From Pisolithus tinctorius (taxonomy: Eukaryota > Basidiomycota > Agaricomycetes > Boletales > Pisolithaceae), in contig JANFAH010000003.1 of assembly GCA_024663395.1 (NCBI GenBank), forward strand, positions 1,364,001 to 1,428,000: DNA of 64,000 bases, read 5' to 3'. Below are positions 33,601-44,836 of the stretch, in pieces. A program made the translations under genes and the position numbers. Every line of letters starts with the position of its first letter. The stretch's first letter is position 1. The notes under the pieces were generated by a model. The model had not been told where the DNA came from, searched no databases, and saw only the letters and a list, made by a program, of their open reading frames with translations.

Positions 33601-36598
33601 CGCGGTATGAGGACATTCGCGAGCGAAACCGACTGCTACTCTACCGCTGCATCAACGTTATCAATCGCGAAGCGGAATTGTCTGGACCGCAAGTGGTTTC
33701 TTATATCATGGGGTATGGCGATACATTCAGGTCCCACAACTTCGCGCCGCTGTACACCAGTGCCTTGTTCACTGCGATTAGACGGATGTTCCCTGAGCTT
33801 TCCCCAGCAACAGGTGTCAGGTCAGTACAAAGCAATCACAGATCAAGTGGCAGCTTGTTCATCTGGATCCGAACAGAATTGCGACGGGCAGCGCGGACGA
33901 TGGCGAGAATGACCGCGGAGCTGAGGACGTTCAACTCACCGAGGGTTGCACAGACAGAGAGGTAACTACGCAGTGTACTCAGATCACCGACAATTTTGAC
34001 GAATGTATTAAGGACGACAGCGAGATGGTCACGCTTCACGCCAATGAACGCGGAGATATTTATACATGTTCACAGCTTCAGGATTATGTCTTTCGAGGGC
34101 CAGAAATGGAAACATGCGGTCTCCTGGCTTTTGTGATTGATACATGGGAAGAGACCTATACGGCACAACCCGCTCGTGAAGAGAACGAGGCATCAACAGC
34201 CAAACGGGGCCGCCCCGTTCATGAGCGATCGCATTACATGGACGGACATCCAAGAGCTGACAGCCACCGTCGTGTTTTTCGTGCAATGGGTCACAACACC
34301 CTACCTCAGATTGCGGGTCCGTGGTTCCCGCGAAGAGACACCGGGAACGATTTCTACTGCGCGTCCATGCTCGCGCTTCTGAAGCCGTGGCGACAGGCAG
34401 AAGATCTTAGGGGAAATACTCGAACATGGAGTCAAGAGTTTCAGTCGTTTACGGCGGAGATGCACCCCGCCCATAGGCGCATTCTGTCTGGCATCGAGTT
34501 CTATTATGAATCAAGGTCGGCATGCGAGACAACACCTACGGAGGCATTAACATCAGCGAGTCACAATACACGGCAGCCTAGAAAGGACGTTCCGTTAGAT
34601 GACGACGCCGACGAGCCAATGGAAGACTCGCAAATCCCTTTAACACATGCCGACCTTATAGAGTTCAAACGCAATCAAGTCTCGCGAAATGAAGAAAGGC
34701 ATGCTGATGAGGCGATTTCCGTAGGTCTGAGGCACGGTTTCTTCACACTGACAGGAGAGCAAGGCGTACGCAATCTGTGCAGCTATCGTATAGCGCAGGG
34801 GGATGACTACTCACGACTTCTGGCATGGTTGAGGTCGATGCATAATATGGCCACGGCATTGACCGCCACGCCAGACTCGCAAACGCAGCAGACCGTCGAC
34901 CCTACGATGAACGTCGACGGCAGCATTAGCGATCTCAGCAGAGCCCTCATCGAAAGCGACCATGGAGATGCGACCTTGCTCACCGGGTTGACAGGGAATA
35001 TCAACGTCCTCGACCCCGTGCCAGTCGCTGAGCTGTTGGATGATCAACGGCGAGCGTATGACATTGCCGATTGGCATTTACAACAACATCTGTCGGGACT
35101 CAATCCACCTCAATTGCGTATGATCATCCCCGGTGAAGCTGGGGTAGGGAAATCGAAGACGATTCAGACAATCACGCAGAATTTTCAGTGTCGTGGAGTG
35201 GGGCACTTGCTGGTGAAAGCGGCGTATACAGGAATCGCAGCCTCAACTATTGACGGACAAACACTCCATTACGTTGCAATGATACCTGTACACGGCGGAA
35301 AGCAGTCGGCGAAAACGCGGAAAAAACTGGAAACATTTTGGCGGGGTAAACAGTATCTAATCATAGACGAGGTCTCGATGATTTCTCGTACATTCTTCGC
35401 ATCGCTTTCCGAGATCATTGGTCACGCCCGAGCAGATGAACTTGCGGCGGCCGACAAACCATTTGGAGGCCTGAACGTTATACTGGTTGGCGACTTCCAT
35501 CAATTCCCTCCAGTCGCAAGCAAGCCATCAGCGCCATTGTATTGGCAGTCGAACGCAGAAAAGGATACCGAACTCGAAATCCTAGGGCGCAAATTATACG
35601 AACAGTTCGATGTCGTCGTGCGACTGAAAACACAAGTCAGGGTCACAGATCCTGATTGGATGGATCTCCTTCAGCACGTGCGGCACGGTAATTGCAAGGA
35701 GAGACACATCGCCATGCTTCGCAGCCTGGTACTCACGAATGACCAATGCGCACCGGCCGACTTCACCCAACCACCTTGGAGCAACGCTCTTTTGGTGACA
35801 CCTCGACATGCTGTACGCATCAAGTGGAATATGATGGCAGTGAAATCGCGGACACAGTCACAGGGAGTGACGCTGTTTACATGTCCGGCGGTGGACACAG
35901 TGGATGGCCGTCAATTAACGCTGGAGGAACAGTTTGCTGTCGCCGCGAAACCCAAAGGCTCCCGAGGGCGTTCGCGGCAAGAGCGCGGCGGCCTTCCTGA
36001 TGAGGTTCACCTCGCTATCGGCATGGAGGTCATGGTAACATTTAACGTTTCCACCGGGTTGGATATGGCGAATGGCGCGCGCGGGCACGTTGAAGAAATT
36101 GTACTCGATGGCAGGGAGCAGGCCGTCAACCTGGAAACGCAATCCGTCCACTTGGAGTATCCCCCATGTTATATTCTTCTCCGCATGAGCCGTACAAAAG
36201 CTGAAGCGCTGGACGGCTTACCATTGGGTGTCCTTCCAATCGCACCTCTCACTAGATCGTTTACAATCGTCACGCCAAAGGGGGTGAAGACGACAGTGAC
36301 TAGAGAACAGTTACCTATCACACCTGCCTATGCGTTCACCGATTATCGATCACAGGCGCAGACCATCGAACACTGCATCGTCGACATAGGCACGCCACCA
36401 TCGGGGGGCCTTACACCCTTCAACGCGTACGTCGCCTTGTCCCGCAGCCGGGGCAGGGATACAATTCGACTGCTGCGTGATTTCGACGAGAAGATCTTCA
36501 CCCAACATCCAAGCGAATATCTGCGGTTGGAAGACCAAAGGCTGGCGGGCCTCGATCGCAAAACGATGTTGGATTGGGAAAGAGCCAATGCGGCGTAG
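30659..36598 (+). CDS. Helitron Rep-helicase (RepHel), intact
   Basis: Rolling-circle transposase: the Rep domain nicks and joins one strand, the helicase peels it off. Exons 30659-31094, 31143-31871, 31925-32017, 32065-33820 and 33877-36598 join in exact phase with GT-AG introns of 47-56 bp to 1,911 residues without a stop. An N-terminal DUF6570-like part contains CRECNRALRANKMPRLALNN. The Helitron_like_N Rep domain shows the HUH motif in GTLHVHMLLWL (about 33001-33025) and the two-tyrosine motif in FYVTAYATKKQKK (about 33505-33545). The Pif1-type SF1B helicase has Walker A GEAGVGKSKT (about 35132-35161), Walker B YLIIDEVSM and the end YVALSRSRGRDTIRLL. The 56-bp intron at 33821-33876 links the Rep and helicase parts that otherwise appear as two frames. 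A 54-bp direct repeat spans the stop. Confidence 0.93.
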
Positions 36599-36664
36599 AT
36601 TACTCTTGAACGCAAGACGACGGTGGATGGGGAAGGAGCCAAGGCGTCGTAGATAACACCTGAG
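36557..36664 (+). repeat. 54-bp tandem duplication across the RepHel stop
   Basis: The unit starting CGCAAAACGATG (36557) is repeated from 36611 (CGCAAGACGACG). Each unit encodes a similar last peptide, RKTMLDWERANAA then RKTTVDGEGAKAS, followed by TAG. The period is 54 bp, a multiple of three, so a lost first stop would simply extend the protein by 18 residues. Confidence 0.75.
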
Positions 36665-37777
36665 GCAAACCAGGTAAGGGAGCAATTATTGGGCGTCAGC
36701 AACCGCTATACAAGAGCTGACGCTGCCGACTCAGCGAATAGCGTGCGTCGTTCGCGTCACGTTTCCCCAACCGTTGTGCGTGGTGTTTGAAGCAGTGAAC
36801 ATGGAACGGTTTAAGCCAGCATTAGTACCTAGATACATGCCTTCAAATCATTGCCACCATCGTTTGATCGCCGTCAGCAACTTCACCGCCGTTGCATTTG
36901 AAATCGTTACAATCATACATAGATGCATGCATGCCAACAATTCTTTGGCACCGTCATTTGAATCGGACTTTGTATCGGCGATATTGGGGATTGTTCGCGG
37001 ATGTCGAAAAATGAGCGACGAATTTCGAGGTGCAGTGACCTTGTAAACAAGGTGATTAAGTAAATACTGCCTTTTTCTGTTCTTTCATGGTGTCCAAAGA
37101 CATTTCAGCAGGTTAATGGTGCAGGTCGCCCGCACGGTTCTTGACACGTTTGGGCAAGGGGCATTTGCCTTTGAAAACTGTGGGGGGTCCATCACGAAAC
37201 AGAAGTGCCTGTACAGCTCAGTGCAGGTCTACAGAGGCTCCTTCATGTCTTGATTCGGGGTGTCGCGTGTTTTATGGTTTTCCACGTGTTCATATGCAAC
37301 AATTTTCAATATTGGCTGTAGGAACGATGTACACATGTACTTTCATTGCAGAATGAGATGAAGCATTCTGTGTTCTGTTTCACGCTCTTCTGATTACACC
37401 AAAATTACTGGGACTCAAGATGATTGTGGATTACGATCGAGTGTTGCCGTGGCATGCAGGCAGACATCGCCATCAGCAAATGGTGATTCGACGAGGTGTT
37501 GCCGACTCTGCTCTTCTCCTTGATGTCAAAGTACGGAGCGCGGGGAAACGGCGTTGGTGTTAGACATCGTGCGCGGATGTTTTGGTACCTGAACAGTGAG
37601 TGTAGTAAGTGTTCCGAGGTTTTCTTTCTATATTTCCTGGGAGGTAGGTACTGTACACCTCAAGGATTCAAATTCACTACGTTGACTCTCCGTCAGATTT
37701 CAGATCAGTGTGAAATGAGAACGGTTGGCATAGCACGAAGTGGGTGTAATCGCCTCGGCATCGTGGCGCATGACTAT
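36599..37777. other. Downstream flank of the Helitron, no gene
   Basis: No convincing coding frame. Contains the two candidate hairpins named under the Helitron entry. The direct GTTCATT-type repeats expected of an LTR element are absent. The boundary between Helitron and host DNA should lie here. Confidence 0.4.
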
Positions 37778-40700
37778 CTAAACTATGGTAAATGTCCTAA
37801 CTTTGCTTTGCAAGATACTGGTGCAGTCTACGGACTGGGCGATGATGAAGGTGGAAGACACAATCCGTTTATATTCGTTGTGAGGCAGTTCCACCAACAG
37901 AAGAGCGTTAAATGGCCGCTCCAATGTTGACAGCAGCTGCTGTGCGGCCGTGGGGTCTAGCCTGGCAGATGGACCAAGTAGCTTCGAATTCCAAGGGCGA
38001 ACAAGCTGCAAGACACCCGGTGACGTTCCTACATTATCTAGCTCCCGTGGCAATGTAATCTCGAGCGGTCTCAGACCAGACGCCTCAAATTTGTATTTAA
38101 CGTGAGAACCTGACTTTTTCACTTGAATCGCCGTAACACGGTAGGCGAGGCATGGCAGTATGAGGCGTCGATTGATAAATCGTGGGAGAGATGACTTCGC
38201 GAGCGAGCCATAAAGCTTTCGCAGTGCTCTATTTGACGTAGCCTCCTGACCCGTCGTCAATGCAAGTTCCTCTGCATCAGGCTGGGGGGACGGCGGTAAT
38301 GGCAACCTTTGGTATGAGGCGATGTGGGCTGGGAAACAGCTATGAAAATGCGACGCCTCTCCCACCCAATCCAGAACTGAGATTTCCCCAGACTGTGCAA
38401 TGATTTCGGCTAGCAGACGACCCAGAGCCTCTTCTGGAGGTTCGCCATAAAGAACGGGTAGGTGGAGACCGAAGATCCCAAAAAGCGAATAGGCGGTATC
38501 CTCAAGACGGGTGGTAAGCCGTGACGATGCCCACTGCAGTCTTGAACGTGCGTCATCCATGCCTGGAGAAAAGTCCGCCAGGAACCGAGACGCTATTCCT
38601 GTTGCACTTTCAAGCTCTTCTAGCACGATACTATCTGATTTGTGATTTGGAGACTCGAGGTTCTTGTAGAGCGACCAGTTTTGGGTGTAGAACAGTACAG
38701 TGCGGGGAGCTAGCAACTCCTGGAGGGTCCACCCGCGCTGGAACCACTGACTGCTTACAAGCGAATCGTGTTCCAAAATGTCGGCGAGGTACACGATAGT
38801 TAGAGCAGACCTTCGATACCATGCGAACATTGATCCTATCGCTTCCTGCAACTCGGCACTGCTCTCCTTGTTGATGCAGCACGTATCGCTCCAGGCCCAC
38901 AAGTACCCCCGCCTGCAAGCAACAAGACAGAAGCCTTGAAGCTTTCTGAGACCCGCCTTTGGCACCACGGCCACGTCATATATGGAGGAGCCCTCGACGT
39001 CGCGCAACGATGGCTCGCCATCACCCCAGTGGTGAGAAAGAGTGACAAATTCAAAATATAATAAGACGGCAGCACGGATGCACTCGAAGTCGATGTATGG
39101 ATCACATGTTGTCACTGACGACAGGAGGCGATGGTATTGTTGGCTGTTCACGAAGTGGGATACCTGGACGTCGCGGTTGCACAACTTGCCGGTACGCGTG
39201 TGTAGTAATCGAGTCGGCGCGTTTTTCAAGGCGTCAAATGCGACGTGCCAGATGAGTTGCTCAAGGCCAGCTCGTTCAATGCCTGAAGTACCGGAAGTGA
39301 TCATCCCCATTGGTGAACGGATCTTCATGTGCAGGTAGGTTGTAAGACGCTCCAGGAGTAGGTCATAACCCGGGTCTCCGGGCGTTAGTAGGTCCGTGGC
39401 TGCTTGTTGGAGTTCAATCGCCTTGTCTAGATCAGCCCTTGTAGCGTTTTCACGAAACCTGTCCACTAGGCACAGCGCGAGGGCGTGAAGAGATGAGGCA
39501 CGGGCAGGGTGTCGAGCTGGACGGAGTCGATTTACTTGCTGAAGTACCATAATGGCCTCGTTTAAGTCGGTAATGTCATGGTGGCTGCAGAACCTGTCCC
39601 GAAGGAAATTCGCGAGGATGTGTAGATAATCTACCACTCGCCCAAGGATGGTAAATTCATCCAACCGTTCCACCAGGGCCAGAGCTTGAGCTCGTTGATG
39701 AATGAAAGGGGTTGCGGGTCTGATAAGGGTTGTGGCGCGATTTGGGAGTCGGAGCTGCAAAACGGTGGTCGCAAGACGAATAGCATCAGCCAAGTCGACC
39801 GTTGCAGCCTGTTGCAGAACCGAGTGCCGAAGGCACAGTGAGAGGTTGTGGAGTGATGAGGTAAGGACAGAATGATCTGTTGAATGGGCCCTTGAGAACG
39901 TTTGACAAAGAGATTGTGCCTCGACCGAGCTGAGCAATGCGAAGTGTCTCAGAAAACTCGCCCAAAGAGGGACAGCAAGATCATACAGATACTTGCGACG
40001 GTCAAGATGACCCATTGGATGGAGATCGAGTAGCATGTGCCTAAGCATCATAACCTCCTCGAAGTCAGCAGTTGTCTTCTGCCTGTTAAACCTTTCGGTA
40101 AGGCAGGCAGCAAGCTTGTTGAGGGTCCAAGGTCGATCAGGATGTCCAGAGGGACATTGTTCCAATGCTTCGCGGGACAACTGAATTGCCTCTTCTAAGT
40201 CATGCATCGTAGCCTGCTCCTGGAAGCGTCTCCTAAGGTAATCAGCAAGAGTGCCAAGAGCTTTGTGACGACATGGATGCCCTGGTGGACGGAGTTCTAG
40301 TACTACATGTCCGAGCGTGATGGCTTCTTCCAAGTCCGCAACTACCTCCTGAGCATCATATCTATCCCTGAGATAGAGGGCAAGGGAAGAGAGCAAACAC
40401 GACCGATGAGGATCTGCAGAGGGACATAGATCCAATGCTTCACGGCGCAACCTGATTCCCTCCTCCAAGTCACACATCGCGGCTTGTTTATGGAATCTCC
40501 TCCAGAGGAGAGAGGCAAGGTTTCCGAGAATTTCGCCACGACCAGGATGCCCTGGTGGGCAGAGCTTGAGCGCTGCACGTTCGAGGGCTCCAGCTTCTTC
40601 TAAGTCAGCAACCTCCCCATGATTGTCATACCTACTCGAGAGACAAAGAGCAAGATGGTGGAACATAGAAGACTGATCAGGATGCGCAGGCGGAAGTAGT

Positions 40701-41689
40701 TCTAGTGCTGCACGGTAAAACTCAATTGCGTCTTGCAAGTCACATATTGCAGCTCGTTCCCAGAACCTCTCCCATAGGTAATGGGCAAGATTGTAGAGAG
40801 ATATGCCGCGACTTGGATGCCCCAATGGGCAGAGTGCGAGTGCTGCACGTCCAAATGCAACAGCTTCTTCTAAGTCGGCAGTTATCCCCAGATTGTTGTA
40901 TTTATTCGAGAGATAAAGAGCAAGCGAGTGGAGCGACAAGTACCGATCAGGATGTCCAGATGGACGTAGTAGCAATGCTGCGCAGTGCAGCTCAATTGCC
41001 TCCTCCAAGTCGTGCATTGTAGCTTGCTTCTGGAACCTTGTCCACAAGTCACAGGCAAGAGCGAAGAGAGCTGCATGACGATTTGGATGCCCTGGTGGGT
41101 GGAGTTCGAGTGCCGCACGTCTGAGGGTTATGGCTTCTTCCAGGTCGGCGACCACCCCCCGATTGTCATACCTACTTGAGAGGCAGAGAGCAAGATGGTG
41201 GAGCAATGGAAACCGGTCCGGAAGTCCAGACGGAAGTAGTTCCAGTGCTGCACGGTAAAACTCAATCGCGTCCTCCAAGTCACATATTGCAGCTTGTTCC
41301 TGGAACCTCTTCCAGAGGTTATGGGCGAGATGGGAAAGAGTCGTTTCACGACACGGATGTCCTGGTGGACAGCGCTCGAGTGCCGCACGTCCGAGAGCGA
41401 CAGCTTCTTCCAGATCCGCTAGTATCCCCGTATTGTCATACCTACACGAGAGGCCAAAAGCAAGTCCGTGAAGTGAGCAGGGCCGTTCGTGACTTTCAGC
41501 TGGTCGGAGTGCAAGGGCAGCGCGGTACATGGCAATTGCCTCATTCACGTCATCGATTTCCTCCTCATTTAGGAACCTATCATAAAGGGCCTCTGCCAGG
41601 TTGTCAAGTGCAATGTCCCACTCCTCATGCCCTGGACAGTAACGTTCTAACTCTGCTCGTGCATGCGAAACGTCGTCTGTCAAACTCAT
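37778..41689 (-). CDS. TPR-HET protein
   Basis: Single uninterrupted frame of 1,303 residues from the ATG at 41689, unusual among intron-rich neighbours. Residues about 20-830 are some 15 degenerate TPR-like units with a period near 51 residues, for example ADLEEAVALGRAALERCPPG and CLSSRYDNRGVVADLEEAIT. Residues about 880-1010 form a HET domain: LSHHWGDGEPSL, SDTCCINKESSAELQEAIGS, VYLADILEH and WFQRGWTLQELLAPRTVLFY. A C-terminal part of unknown fold follows. In fungi, HET domains trigger growth arrest or cell death after non-self recognition, and repeat domains often act as the sensor. Here the repeats precede the HET domain. The near-identical unit spacing at DNA level suggests unequal exchange. 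Function in self/non-self recognition is inference. Confidence 0.9.
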   Translation of the reverse strand: MSLTDDVSHARAELERYCPGHEEWDIALDNLAEALYDRFLNEEEIDDVNEAIAMYRAALALRPAESHERPCSLHGLAFGLSCRYDNTGILADLEEAVALGRAALERCPPGHPCRETTLSHLAHNLWKRFQEQAAICDLEDAIEFYRAALELLPSGLPDRFPLLHHLALCLSSRYDNRGVVADLEEAITLRRAALELHPPGHPNRHAALFALACDLWTRFQKQATMHDLEEAIELHCAALLLRPSGHPDRYLSLHSLALYLSNKYNNLGITADLEEAVAFGRAALALCPLGHPSRGISLYNLAHYLWERFWERAAICDLQDAIEFYRAALELLPPAHPDQSSMFHHLALCLSSRYDNHGEVADLEEAGALERAALKLCPPGHPGRGEILGNLASLLWRRFHKQAAMCDLEEGIRLRREALDLCPSADPHRSCLLSSLALYLRDRYDAQEVVADLEEAITLGHVVLELRPPGHPCRHKALGTLADYLRRRFQEQATMHDLEEAIQLSREALEQCPSGHPDRPWTLNKLAACLTERFNRQKTTADFEEVMMLRHMLLDLHPMGHLDRRKYLYDLAVPLWASFLRHFALLSSVEAQSLCQTFSRAHSTDHSVLTSSLHNLSLCLRHSVLQQAATVDLADAIRLATTVLQLRLPNRATTLIRPATPFIHQRAQALALVERLDEFTILGRVVDYLHILANFLRDRFCSHHDITDLNEAIMVLQQVNRLRPARHPARASSLHALALCLVDRFRENATRADLDKAIELQQAATDLLTPGDPGYDLLLERLTTYLHMKIRSPMGMITSGTSGIERAGLEQLIWHVAFDALKNAPTRLLHTRTGKLCNRDVQVSHFVNSQQYHRLLSSVTTCDPYIDFECIRAAVLLYFEFVTLSHHWGDGEPSLRDVEGSSIYDVAVVPKAGLRKLQGFCLVACRRGYLWAWSDTCCINKESSAELQEAIGSMFAWYRRSALTIVYLADILEHDSLVSSQWFQRGWTLQELLAPRTVLFYTQNWSLYKNLESPNHKSDSIVLEELESATGIASRFLADFSPGMDDARSRLQWASSRLTTRLEDTAYSLFGIFGLHLPVLYGEPPEEALGRLLAEIIAQSGEISVLDWVGEASHFHSCFPAHIASYQRLPLPPSPQPDAEELALTTGQEATSNRALRKLYGSLAKSSLPRFINRRLILPCLAYRVTAIQVKKSGSHVKYKFEASGLRPLEITLPRELDNVGTSPGVLQLVRPWNSKLLGPSARLDPTAAQQLLSTLERPFNALLLVELPHNEYKRIVSSTFIIAQSVDCTSILQSKVRTFTIV

Positions 41690-42659
41690 CGAACACCGTT
41701 ACGCTGGGAAGATAAATGCAGTGAAAATGGTTTGTCTTTCGGAGTTGGTTGGGTAATCAGCTACAATAAAACAGGAACGGTGAAACTATACATTATCTTC
41801 AAGCACAAGAAATCAATAGAGCTGAAGAAATCTTGAACGCCAGAATGCTACTTGAATCAGCGAGGTGAACTGAATACCATATGTGAAATTACTCACGGGT
41901 AAGGATGCCAAGTATATAATTCTAGAGAAATCTTGGGTATCGGTGAGAACAAAGCGTAGATTTGATATACTCGGAGGTCAATGGACATAACACGACGATG
42001 GCCGATAGGGAATTCACCAGTAGGTACGAAAAATGCAAGTTGATAGCGGATTTTAAGTCCGGGGAACCGCCCATCAATCTACTAGACCTGGACGTCTTAA
42101 ATGTAGCAGATAGTACAGGATTACTGCCCACATCAGGGGGACAGGGAACAGTGGAATCACTGCCATGACCAGGCAGGGACATCTATTCGCTTACTGATGT
42201 GCCCCTGCCCTATACACAGCTTGGCCAACACGAGTCTGCCGCACTCCGAAGCTCCTGCAATACTTATCCTAAACAGTACAGCTTTTACAGTAATGCAGAT
42301 AAAAAATGCGGATGCACATGAATAGGCACCACCGAACAAATGCCTTCTCATAGCAGCTTCGTAATTCGTCCAGACATCGCCGAATAAGAGCCAGTGAACT
42401 CCTCTGGAGTTCTCGAAATTAAACTTTCTGGAGGAAAGGAACGATGATGGTATCAAAAATCTCACACGCCAAAGTCCTGGCACCCGCACAGGGGGTGACA
42501 AAAATTTCGAGTTGTTCTACCCATGTAGTTCTGTATATATATATATCAGCACCACGGATACTACAGTTGGTCTATGTACTAGAAACCACAAGCCCTCGAG
42601 ATCACAGATCACCAGTGAAAAGGCAGAACCAATCTGACTTTGAGCAATTCCCTGCTACA
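41690..42659. other. Intergenic, no gene recognised
   Basis: Promoter side of the TPR-HET gene, then unassigned DNA. An imperfect hairpin pairs GGCAGGGACATC (42172-42183) with GATGTGCCCCTGCC (42196-42209). Short frames have no motif. Confidence 0.35.
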
Positions 42660-42699
42660 GGAAGTGGCGTCGCGGACTAGCAAAACGAAGGAACTTGTG

Positions 42700-42935
42700 T
42701 AAACCTGCATAGAGTTGCGTAGGCCCTTCTGTTTTGCCGACGGGCAGCTATGGGGAAGGCGACGCCGTCGACTGCACGGTCTCCTGCGCGCCTCTCTTGA
42801 ACAATAGCAGCGGTGACTCCGTCGTTGGTTCTGTTGGTAATGATTAGATCGCACCTTTTCGGACGAGAATTGCTATTATGCTACAACAACTTTCAAGGAG
42901 CGGGTGAATGCTCGTCCGCTGGTAACTTCTCTGTG
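42700..42935 (+). pseudogene. Decayed NAD(P)-binding gene fragment (second)
   Basis: Matches the 3' end of the intact gene at 23641-24303 in inverted orientation. Readable pieces are GEGDAVDCTV, APLLNNSSGDSVVGSVG and the region before CTCGTCCGCTGGTAACTTC. It carries stops and has no start. It matches the fragment at 17975-18205 more closely than the intact gene, including DNA beyond the stop. Confidence 0.8.
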
Positions 42936-42959
42936 AATTGCTGCGCAATTGCACGTCAG

Positions 42960-44290
42960 TACTTATTATAATTATAAGCCTCCACATTCCCTACCTGTAC
43001 TCACCGATTGCTTCAGCAGTTCTTGCCAATCGAGATCGTCTGGTCCTTCGTAGAACCGTTTCAACAAATCTTCAGCAACAGGATCACGCACTTCCGCACC
43101 CTTCCTTTTACCACATGTGTGTGTACCTATCGCCAGCAGTCGCACGTCCATTTCATTTAGCACCTAACGGTCTGCAATGACCCGTCCGAGTTACGCATCT
43201 GTCATGGTAGCAGGCAGCACTATTTCTCCGCGGAGAGAAAACAAGTGTTGCGCACAAGACAAATCGGTGTGGAAAGTCAAAATCAAATAGGACGTGGCGA
43301 ATGATGTATTCTTGCAGCGAAGTGGATAGTACGATAGAGATTGGAGGCAGAGGGCCGCTCCCGGGTGTTGTAGGAACAGGCTGGAATGGATTTGGCTCGG
43401 CAGCGACTAGCGGATGGGTTGTGAAGGAGGGAAATGGAAGTCCCATTGCAAATGGAAAAATTCGTGTGCTGGCTCTGAACCATTGCCTGTCTCTGGTTTG
43501 ATTTGCGTAGGAACCGGTAGAACAAAAGAACATCTTTTTACAACGTTCGTCATCTTACGCTTCGAGATCCAAGGACACGCAAATACCCGCCCTGCCCGTT
43601 CTTCCGGAGCCGGTGGGCGGTTTGAAGCGCAGATATTTGTGGTGACGTATGTGAGGTAGCCAGCAACTTGGCGACATTCAGGATGCAGGATGAAAGTAGT
43701 TAAGTATGAAAATAATACAAGTTAGGCAAGGAACACGATTCCGAGGCGCAGAAGGGCGCAACCTGGTAACCAACCCCAGGAGCACTAATCGTGTGTACCT
43801 TGATTGGGAAGCTATCCTTTCGCGGGCTAGGAGAATTCTCTGGCCAACTCCGAAATCGGTTGCCGGGATGGCTCTGGAGTAAAACCTCCGCACAATGGCA
43901 GTATCGGCTTCCTCCTTCTGTTTACGAAGAGACTCCTGGCGAATCTGTACCTTCAGCTCATCAAGGGCTATACCCTGCCAATACGCTATCCCCTTTTCTG
44001 TTGGCAGGGTATGGATACCAGCGAGCACGCCATCGTTACGAAGTGTCAGAAATGTCATGCTGACGCACAAGAATAGGAAGGCGCCTCTCACTCCTTCGCC
44101 TTTTGATGGAATTATCCAGGCATGTCTGATTGCGTATGAAGCCCTCTAAGCCAAGAAAGGCTGGTGTAGTTTGTCAGGTGAGAACGTCGGTCATAATGAG
44201 CAGGTCGGGAGAACATGTCATGAAGCACTGCATCAGGTGAACGACGTGCAGTGTAAATCGACCCTTGACAGTCTTTGACCCCAGCCGCGA
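42960..44290 (-). pseudogene. Decayed ATP11 copy (second)
   Basis: Minus-strand copy of all three ATP11 exons. Exon 1 is still visible near 44110-44230 (LRGLHTQSD-like, after a damaged start). Exon 2 shows IALDELKVQIRQESLRKQKE (about 43900-43975), and exon 3 shows FSPPRRN-type decay and LLKRFYEGPDDLDWQELLKQS near 43000-43050. At least two frameshifts and stops separate these. It lies next to permease copy 2 in the same divergent arrangement as the intact pair. Confidence 0.85.
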
Positions 44291-44836
44291 TAGTACAGAT
44301 AGTATACTACAGCGATACATTGTACTGAGTGGGTCCATGCTGTTATCATGTTGACGTCGATCCCGGCCGGATTTAATACAGAGCCGGTGACCGGGTCGCC
44401 AGGTGACACCACTCACTGACCGACAGCGAGTTCAGTGATGCCCAGTGCCCACACCACCTGTTTGAACGAGTAGATCGTTGAGCATGGATTTCAAACGAGA
44501 TTTCTCCGCATGTGCCTTGCATGTCTGTCCTATTTGATCCCTTTTCGCAATGGACCAAAGGGGCGGTTCGAGCTGTCACTAATCACCACGACAGCCTTTT
44601 TTTTCGCCTGTCTTCTCCGACCCTGGTGATTACATAACCGACCGAGCCTCCGCTATCGACCAATGAGCAGGCAAGTATTTATCTGTTCAGGACGTCCACA
44701 CCCGAGTATGAATACAGAGCCCGGGGCACCACAAATTTCTCCTCGTCCTGGGCCAGCCAAGAAAAACCGACACCATCGATAGAAGACACGACAGACAGGC
44801 CCTTTTCATACTTTTTACCTCTCAGAACCGAAGAAA
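44291..44836. promoter_or_regulatory. Promoter region of permease copy 2
   Basis: From about 44610 to the ATG the DNA aligns to the reverse complement of 21876-22080 with few gaps. Shared blocks include CGCTATCGACCAATG, TTTATCTGTTCAGG and CGAGTATGAATACAGAG. The TTATCT at 44679-44684 is a GATA-type site at the same place as in copy 1. The part left of 44600 shows no such match. Confidence 0.6.

Larger units (their letters stand above)
29296..36598 (+). mobile_element. Helitron (rolling-circle transposon), core region
   Basis: Defined by the intact Rep-helicase gene and, probably, the divergent partner gene. Limits given are those of the two genes, because the real ends (5' TC, 3' CTRR next to a hairpin) were not found with confidence. 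Hairpins past the RepHel stop are GCGTCAGC/GCTGACGC (36693-36700 and 36716-36723) and ACCTTGT-AA-ACAAGGT (37038-37053), but neither is followed by CTRR at the usual distance. No terminal inverted repeats are expected for this class. Confidence 0.8.

Noticed and set aside
33815..34025. Frameshift separating Helitron Rep from helicase
   Set aside because: A 56-bp GT-AG intron (33821-33876) joins the two frames exactly, so no frameshift is needed.
41176..41715. Long plus-strand frame opposite the TPR-HET gene
   Set aside because: It is the antisense of repeated TPR codons; the repeats keep the opposite frame open. No motif.
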